A stretch of DNA of 64,000 nt from Platerodrilus igneus (taxonomy: Eukaryota; Arthropoda; Insecta; Coleoptera; Lycidae), in assembly GCA_036346225.1 (NCBI GenBank), contig JARFIW010000139.1:3844001-3908000 (forward strand), in the 5' to 3' direction. Each line of letters begins with the position of its first letter. Within the stretch, counting starts at the first letter, position 1. Below are positions 57,308-64,000 of this stretch, one piece after another. The notes under the pieces were generated by a model, which ran no database searches, was not told where the DNA came from, and saw only the letters and a program-made list of their open reading frames with translations. Both the position numbers and the translations under genes were made by a program.

Positions 57308-59792
57308 CTATTTTTCACAGTGTCTTAGTTCTGTAATTAAACTATTTACCGTTACAAAATTCTTATCCCACGGAGTTTCTATTTTGTAAATAGCTTTCTG
57401 AATAAGTAACCAAACCCATTCACATTCTACAGGATACAAAGAGTGCAGCGAATATATACACTTAAAACAAATGTCTATTGCCTTTAAGGGCGTAGCAACA
57501 CTATAAAGGATGTCATCGACCATGACATATGAAGATGCTATGCTGCTAAGTTTATTGCCCACAATAAGTGGAAATGGCTGTAACGTATGGCCAAAAGATC
57601 GTAATTTTTCCTGTTTCCTCTGTTTTGATGTATGTAGATCAGAAATATCCTACAACAAGTAACAAATTATAAACCAATGTATATCAGTTTATGTAACGAA
57701 TGCACAAAAACAATATAAACCACTCTGTACAAAATTTAGGGTTCGACAACATAATATATTAACTCTGTGAGATAGGCAAACTGTGACATTATTTACCTTC
57801 AGGTGAAGAAGAAAGCCCTCCTGTACTTCTATTTTTGAAGGTCTCCATTGACCCGAAGATGATGCCTTTGTTTTTCTAATCGTTGCAGATTTAAGCAAAT
57901 ATGGAAGTAGAAATAGCACTTTTATGTTTTTCTCATCTAAAAAGTACCTTTAGTATTGGCAAAATACTAAATAAAAATATGCAAACATTTAGATTGTAAA
58001 AATGTCAGCTAGACAAATAATACCTTCTGAAGTGCTAACTTCAATGTCTGCAACAAGTCTATCACACTCTCTCTCCTTCTTATTTTTGGCAATAGTAACA
58101 ATATTGGCTGCAAAAATAGGCCATTCAACAAAAAAATTAGCTGAATCTGGATAAGATGTTTGGAAGTCGATTTCCAATAATAAATAGCCCATCGTTCCTT
58201 TCAAAGATGGATATTTCTTTAAATAAGTTGAAATTTTTCCTGCAGAAGAATCTTGCAATTGCTTAGACGGATTTTAGATGTTTTAGTCCAATATTCCACG
58301 ACCTGTGTCCAAGGTTCCACACTATTTTTTAACCATAACAGTTCGTCACAATTATCTTTAAAAAAATATAATATAATATAGTTGTTGATTGTGAGATTAT
58401 TACCTGGTGTATCTTCAATTTCATTTATCATAACATTGGGCTTTTTTAATTTCTTTTTCGTGTTGTAGTATTTATATACTAGCCCCTGACACTATAGTAT
58501 GAATTTTCCCACCAGTATTTTTTCTCTTTTTACAATAGTATGTCTCCTACAAAATATTGATGATGTGTCGTTTAGCAAAACAAGCTTTTAGATTTAGCAT
58601 GAAAAGTTCCTTGATTTCTGTTGGAAATACTGCCACATTTGCATCTGCAATATCATTCAAGGTATCTGCATCGCTCCTGAAAACATCCGCAAACTTAGAA
58701 AGCATAAGTAAAGAAATACCTATAACTTACTTTGAATATTTTTCTAAATAATATTCTATTATAATTCCAACAAGATCTTCACGTGCTGAATTATACAATT
58801 TGTTTTCTAACTTATATGCAGCTATAATTGATCGACCTCTAACATTTGAATCTAAAATTTCTTCAATATCAATAACACCTTTTTGTTTTACACGATGTGT
58901 GTTCTAAAAAATTTGCATTTATGTCATTACCGACTGGTGACTAGACATTTAATAAACTTTTACCATCATTTGACACTGAAGGTGAACTGAGCACTGATAA
59001 TGAAGACGAAGGTGACATAGCCAAAAGTGGAGCATTATTTATAAGCTGAAGTGAAGTATCCATGCTATTAATTTCTATTAAAGAGCCTGGTGTTTCTGCA
59101 GCTACATTACTAATATCTGAACGTTCCAGTTCAAAAATAACCTTAAACACATTTTAAACTTAAAAGAAAATACAAAAAACTAAACTGTACATACCCCAGG
59201 ATCATTTAGATCTAACGGTGGTTCAGATGGAACAGGAGAACTAATAACACTAGAATAATTTGTTTCCGTAGATTCTATAATATAGCCTTTCCATTTTTCT
59301 AAAAATTTCAAGCGTGTGCCTATTTTTGGAATTAATTCTCTTATCGTATCGGTATTCAAAAGGGATAAGGCTTCTTTATCAATATCTTGCTCTATAATAT
59401 AATAATTTTAAACATTTTGAAACTATTAAACTTCCTAAACTTGATAAAGTACAATCACACACATCGAAATTATAATGAACACACTGAGCCACACTAAGAC
59501 TATAGTACTTAATATGGAACTTACAGAGAATACGATGATTAAGGTATTAATTGTCACTATTTGCTATCTTACAGAATAATTTTTCATCAGTTTTTGTAGG
59601 TTAGGTATATATGATATGAAATAAAGCAATTAATAACAGTGTTATAACTACCTTGAAACGTATCAAAGCCCCATTCTTCCAGTAGTCCATCCATTTGTAC
59701 AATGTATCACTAGAATTATGGAAACTTATAATGTTTGCGCGCCCAAACAAAAATATATTCCGATAGGTAGGTAATGGTATCGTCGCCGCCAT
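57308..59792 (-). pseudogene. spliced gene of unknown function carried by the transposon
   Basis: Exon 1 (59652-59792, MAATIPLPTYRNIF...) ends AAG|GTAGTT. Exon 2 (59195-59389) begins after ...TATAGAG and ends CCTGGG|GTATGT. It contains DTIRELIPKIGTRLKFLEKW, resembling a SAM-like helix bundle. Exon 3 (about 58964-59141) is Ser/Pro-rich. Exon 4 (58731-58903, LENKLYNSAREDLVGIII) ends TCAAA|GTAAGT and joins over a 54-bp intron to exon 5 at 58676 (DADTLNDIADANVAVFPTE). Further blocks are NCDELLWLKNSVEPW, KYPSLKGTMGYLLLEIDFQ, VLFLLPYLLKSATIRK with HLK|GTAAAT, and a final exon with QPFPLIVGNKLSSI and CFKCIYSLHSLYPVECEWVW, ending in TAG at 57308. A stop near 58556 and a shift near 58260 suggest damage. 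The role is unknown. Confidence 0.6.
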
Positions 59793-60139
59793 TAGCGATT
59801 GTAGCTAAATAACATAAACCCAGCTTATTTAATGAACTTTAACCAATTAAACAGTAATGGAAAATGAAAACTTAGTAATTGTGTTAAGGTTACCGTAACG
59901 CAAAGGTAACTTATCTCAGTGACTACGACACTAAGTAACGTGAACTAACACGAACAGTATTCAATACTATTACTTACTTACTAAAATAGTTAGTTTTGAA
60001 TACAGCGATTTCAGTAATAACAAGTTGAAAATGCAAGGCATTGTCGCAACGAACTTCCAAATGTAGACTTACTTTAAAACAATTTAAAGAAATTAAAATT
60101 ATTATGTTGTAATAATTATAAGTATTCAGATAAAATAAA

Positions 60140-60480
60140 AATTAATTCCCCGGGGGGGTCGGGTATCCGTGGTCAGATTTTGTGGGGGGTACCATATTTC
60201 GACTCAGCTATGTTAGGGGAGTCCAAATATGTATCGCACATTAATTTTGGACCTATTTGAAATTTTAATTTTCCCGACGGAATATCGCGGGGGCACGGCG
60301 TCCCCGTGGCCCGATTTCAACTGACATCAAAACTTAAGCTCAGGACACCGAGCTGAATCGATTGATGTATCACACATTGATGTCCGACCATTAGAAAGGC
60401 CTCGGACGGACAGACGGACGGACAGACGGACAGACAGACGGACGACAAATCGATTTCATAAACGAACGAAGTTCGTTGAA
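60140..60480. repeat. GC-rich inserted repeat with GGACAGAC microsatellite
   Basis: Sharply more GC-rich than its surroundings (CCCCGGGGGGGTCGGG, CGGGGGCACGGCGTCCCCG). It contains an imperfect (GGACRGAC)n tract at about 60404-60442 and an AACGAACGAAGTTCGTT palindrome near the end. It sits within the right subterminal region of the transposon, so it is probably a later insertion. The class is unknown. Confidence 0.5.
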
Positions 60481-61040
60481 AATGGACTTTAAACTAAATT
60501 TTTAGCTAACATTATTAATTCTTTAGTACTCATTACTAAAATTAATTTACTTAGTTAAATTTGTTCTGAGGACTAACTCATTTTTCTCAGTGTAGATTTC
60601 CACAAGTTTACATTTTCTTAAAAATTCATTCAAATAACAAAGGCGAATGTTATTTTAGGAAAGCTTAGTCACGAATGGACACTGGCATTTACCAAGAAAG
60701 GACAAGAACCTATTATAAATACTATTGTTGAGGTTTCTGCGGTGCGAAGTGATTAAGATATTACACATGCGGGTCTTAACAAATACTGTAGGTATTAAGC
60801 AATAAAGCCACATGTTTTTCTTTTACTAGTAAGATAGCAATCGCTTATTGGTAAATGCATAAACTTTAATGCACCATTTGAAAAAAATACTTTTGTAGCA
60901 CTGATAGGGTGTTAAAAGGATATCCAGTTTGTCATCAGATTATGACAGGTCTAAACTGATACTATGAAAGATTTCTTACCGTGGAATTTTGTATTAGGAT
61001 AGGAGAATAGTACAAAATAATGGAATTTTTAAAGTAATGT

Positions 61041-61283
61041 TTACCTAAACAAAACACAATTATTTTTTGTCATCTGTTGAATTTGTTGACCCGAGGGCCC
61101 CCGATGCAGCGTTTCCCGGTGTCCCGCCTGCGCAGTCAGGCCTAGTTGGTAATGCTTAATGAGCCTTTGATAAGCGATGTCAAAACTATCATTTATAACA
61201 GAAATACCTAAAAGTAATTCCATAGGTTCATCTTCAAGAAAACTGAGAACATACTGTAGTTTTGAATCTTTAAAATCGATTGA
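61041..61283 (-). pseudogene. BEL/Pao-like gag fragment
   Basis: The minus-strand frame reads SIDFKDSKLQYVLSFLED, then EPMELLLGISVINDSFDIAY and QRLIKHYQLG, matching the pattern of the DUF1759-type Gag region of BEL/Pao elements (a run of helical blocks, then a NY/SFD..W/Y.RL..RYG block). The frame then enters GC-rich unrelated sequence. Only about 60 codons are recognisable. Confidence 0.5.
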
Positions 61284-61853
61284 TTGACATTTACTATATT
61301 TTCGAAAAGATCATAGAAAGTTTGCTACGTACCTAGACGTAGCCGGAAGAAACGTAAATACCAGGCTAACTACCAAACGCAGAGAGGGGGGGAATTCACC
61401 TACATACCAAAAAAACAAACAAAAAAAACACGTCTCCCACGATTATCTATTAACAATAAAAAGAAATAAAGGATTCTGTATAAACAAACTAAAGAAATCA
61501 ATTAAGCGTTACTATTTCAAAGAATCAATTATTTGATATGAACAATTTAGTACTTTAGATACGCAGTGCGTATCTCGTATTTTACACAAAATAAAACTAA
61601 TCAGTAGAAAATAAACATGTGAGAGCTTTTGGCAAGCATTTTTTACAATTGCACATAATACCTTTTGTAAAATAAACTAATCAATAGAAAAGAATAAGCG
61701 TGTGGGAACTTTTGTCAAACATTTTTAACAATGGTACATCACACCTGTAGAGCGATAATATCGATTCGCAGCAACAAACAATAGTCCTACATTGTCACGT
61801 TTCTTATCACGTAACTACACCAAATGCTAATCAGGAATATGCCCTTAATATAC
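61284..61853. repeat. non-coding stretch with a two-unit tandem repeat of about 80 bp
   Basis: Two units (about 61586-61740) share AAAATAAACTAATCARTAGAAAA and TGTGRGARCTTTTG.CAA-type blocks ending in ACAATGGTACA or ACAATTGCACA. GATACGCAGTGCGTATC (61559-61575) is a near-perfect hairpin. Otherwise nothing is recognisable. Confidence 0.5.
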
Positions 61854-62810
61854 ACAAAAGAAAACAAGTTGTATACCTGTATGTGCCGGGATAGCTTGCA
61901 CGCCATTGGGAGTGAATCAGCACCGCATCGCCACGGTCGTCGGGATTTATTTACCCTGTTACCATAACGGCACTAGCGATCTACAGGTGACGGCAGTTGA
62001 TCTGTTTCAAAGAACAGTTGGGCCTACATAAGGAAAGAACCAATTTGACATCCAGCTAAAAGACGTAAGATACCTCCTACTTGTCGAACAAAAAAAGTGC
62101 ATCACTCTTGAAGTACTGGGAGGAGTAGAAAATGTTTCAATGCACAAGCTGCAAAATCAAATTAAAAATTGGTTCAAATAACACGAGTTCGAATTGCAAT
62201 CCTCGCGTTATCAAAGCGCGATTAGCAAACTGGAAAACACGCTATCAAATAATAGTAGGATCCATTGTTTTGACAAGTCTTTAGATGGGAAACACAAGAG
62301 AAAGCAATTATATGTTATCGGAATGTTTAACAAATTAACGGATACCTAAAACACGGTATTGACTATTTAATTTATCGAATAAATTTTCGTTTTAACAGCA
62401 AAATGGATTTGAGTTAAAATTATGTTAAAGCGGGCTTATTCTGAACAGGTACACTATATAGGGTATTGTTGGAGAATTTAAGAATAGAAATGGAATTTAT
62501 TCGAGCGGATAATGACTTAACCAGGGGAAAAAAGGGTATTTAATTTATGTTAAAAAATAAAAGTAACAAATCCGCCCCAGCAAAAATAACAGGTCGGGAT
62601 AGGAAAGCCAAAATCCGGGAATGGGCAGGACCCAAAAAAAAACAAACAAAACGAAAAAGAAAGAAAATTCGCTATAAACTAAAAGAACATTTGTTACGGA
62701 AACAACAAAAACACAGAAAAAGAAACCCCCAAAATAACAACAAGACCGACCACAACAGATTTCGGATAGAAGAGAAAACAAAAACAGACACCAAACAAAA
62801 TCCGGCTTGA
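61854..62810. repeat. duplicated repeat, copy 1
   Basis: Same sequence as 63207-64000 with an offset of 1353-1354 bp. From about 61918 on the copies are almost identical, with one indel and one or two substitutions in about 720 bp. The first 65 bp differ more. It contains a plus-strand Lys-rich frame (62547-62810, MLKNKSNKSAPAKITGRD...) that looks low-complexity and is not called as a gene. It may be an LTR or a tandem duplicate; the second copy is cut by the window edge. Confidence 0.8.
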
Positions 62811-63037
62811 AGGGAGAAACGACTTTAGAAATGGAAAAAGAACCAATGAATCTAGGGGCAAGTTGGCGTTAAAATGACGTGAAGCGTCGGACAAAACGTA
62901 ATTACGGCGTCAAACAGAATCGCCTAGTTGATAAGAGACAGGATGACAGCAGAGATTATAGCGGCTGTGAATTTTTCAATAACCGGCAGAAAGTTTTTTG
63001 AGAATGTGGGAACGGATATTCTTAAAGTGGTCAGGAT

Positions 63038-63205
63038 CTAGTGAAGTATGTTCGGGATCAGAATGTACATGTCGTTTATTTCGGACAACTGTCCAAAATA
63101 ATTGCCGGAAAGGATATGCTCACGACCAAATAGAGCGAAGAACGGAGTGCAGCCTATGATTTCGTGATTGGAGGTGCGGATTGCACAAGAAATTTTTGGG
63201 ATGTT
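63038..63205 (-). pseudogene. gypsy-like integrase fragment
   Basis: The minus-strand frame NIPKISCAIRTSNHEIIGC then TPFFALFGREHILSG is the typical block just after the catalytic Glu of Ty3/gypsy-type integrases (AIRTS.H...G.TP.F..FGRE). The similarity stops at about 63205, exactly where the duplicated repeat begins, so the fragment is truncated by that repeat. About 55 codons remain. Confidence 0.65.
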
Positions 63206-63206
63206 C

Positions 63207-64000
63207 ACAAAAGAAAACAAATTGTATGCCTGTATGTGTCGGGATAGCTTGAACGCCATTGGGAGTGAATTAGCACCGCATCGCCACGGTCGTCGGGATT
63301 TATTTACCCTGTTACCATAACGGCACTAGCGATCTACAGGTGACGGCAGTTGATCTGTTTCAAAGAACAGTTGGGCCTACATAAGGAAAGAACCAATTTG
63401 ACATCCAGCTAAAAGACGTAAGATACCTCCTACTTGTCGAACAAAAAAAGTGCATCACTCTTGAAGTACTGGGAGGAGTAGAAAATGTTTCAATGCACAA
63501 GCTGCAAAATCAAATTAAAAAATTGGTTCAAATAACACGAGTTCGAATTGCAATCCTCGCGTTATCAAAGCGCGATTAGCAAACTGGAAAACACGCTATC
63601 AAATAATAGTAGGATCCATTGTTTTGACAAGTCTTTAGATGGGAAACACAAGAGAAAGCAATTATATGTTATCGGAATGTTTAACAAATTAACGGATACC
63701 TAAAACACGGTATTGACTATTTAATTTATCGAATAAATTTTCGTTTTAACAGCAAAATGGATTTGAGTTAAAATTATGTTAAAGCGGGCTTATTCTGAAC
63801 AGGTACACTATATAGGGTATTGTTGGAGAATTTAAGAATAGAAATGGAATTTATTCGAGCGGATAATGACTTAACCAGGGGAAAAAAGGGTATTTAATTT
63901 ATGTTAAAAAATAAAAGTAACAAATCCGCCCCAGCAAAAATAACAGGTCGGGATAGGAAAGCCAAAATCCGGGAATGGGCAAGACCCAAAAAAAACCAAA
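63207..64000. repeat. duplicated repeat, copy 2, runs off the window
   Basis: Second copy of 61854-62810 in the same orientation. It starts ACAAAAGAAAACAA like copy 1, and its last visible bases match 62646-62650. Confidence 0.85.

Larger units (their letters stand above)
52855..60592 (-). mobile_element. 7.74-kb DNA transposon with CACTGAG TIRs and two minus-strand genes (EnSpm/CACTA-like)
   Basis: The left end reads CACTGAGAAAAATGATTAG and the right end is the complement of CACTGAGAAAAATGAGTTAG, giving inverted ends of about 25 bp with one indel. TA lies directly outside both (52853-52854, 60593-60594). Subterminal DNA on both sides is rich in TTAGTAA/TTACTAA motifs, as in CACTA elements. 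Two oppositely placed terminal blocks enclose two minus-strand genes (57308-59792 and 55008-57284). CACTG ends with subterminal repeats point to EnSpm/CACTA, but a TA duplication is not the usual 3-bp one, so the superfamily is inferred. A GC-rich repeat (60140-60480) has inserted near the right end. Confidence 0.7.

Noticed and set aside
52855..60592. Polinton/Maverick assignment for the 7.7-kb element
   Set aside because: No polymerase, integrase, protease or capsid motifs inside, and the ends and TA flanks do not fit Polinton termini with 6-bp duplications.
62547..62810. Lys/Arg-rich plus-strand ORF and the hydrophobic minus-strand ORF opposite it
   Set aside because: Both follow from A-rich low-complexity sequence in a duplicated repeat; no domain recognised.

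Overview
The window looks like repeat-rich, intergenic heterochromatin-like DNA from an arthropod, most likely an insect. It is AT-rich and carries an env-bearing Ty3/gypsy (errantivirus-like) element with AGTTA...TAACT LTR ends, tRNA-derived SINEs, I/Jockey-type LINE pieces, pogo/Tigger and hAT transposase relics, BEL/Pao-like and gypsy-like fragments and a Polinton-type family-B DNA polymerase relic. I find no convincing host gene, no CRISPR array, no bacterial operon and no functional tRNA or rRNA gene. Almost every coding region belongs to a mobile element and nearly all are broken.

Layout. 0-3.7 kb: tail of a LINE reverse transcriptase ORF, then a decayed family-B DNA polymerase cut by a SINE. 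3.9-13 kb: non-coding, with several small tandem repeats, two tRNA-like repeat copies, a GGTTC-rich hairpin region and a 159-bp foldback MITE. 13.2-14.9 kb: pogo/Tigger transposase pseudogene whose 3' end is tandemly duplicated. 14.9-19.1 kb: featureless AT-rich DNA. 19.5-21.6 kb: a satellite-like array of about 133-bp monomers that alternate between two types, with two SINEs inserted in opposite orientations, each with a perfect target-site duplication. 21.7-22.6 kb: broken retrotransposon gag on the minus strand. 24.4-26.1 kb: an old repeat (family E) inverted relative to a copy at 46.2-48.0 kb.

27.3-36.3 kb holds the best-preserved element: a gypsy-type retrovirus-like insertion with two nearly identical LTRs, CGCG target duplication, tRNA-type primer site, 2-kb leader, gag, pol (protease, RT, RNase H, integrase) and a shortened env with its membrane anchor. 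The LTRs imply a young insertion, yet gag-pol-env contain several single-base frameshifts and one stop codon.

36.3-41 kb: two direct 783-bp repeats about 97% identical. 41.3-48.5 kb: a three-level nest. A family E repeat is interrupted by an ORF1/ORF2 LINE lacking its RT core, and that LINE is interrupted by a SINE with a 15-bp target duplication. 48.5-50.5 kb: SINE plus hAT transposase relic.

52.855-60.592 kb is the most interesting unit: a 7.74-kb DNA transposon with CACTGAGAAAAATG terminal inverted repeats, many TTAGTAA-like subterminal motifs, a 280-bp palindrome and two minus-strand genes. One is a spliced protein of unknown function; the other is a C2H2 zinc-finger protein that probably is the transposase. 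I infer an EnSpm/CACTA-like element. 61-64 kb: a BEL/Pao-like gag fragment, a gypsy-like integrase fragment and a recent duplicated repeat that runs off the window edge.

All family names come from recognising motifs by eye; no database search was possible.
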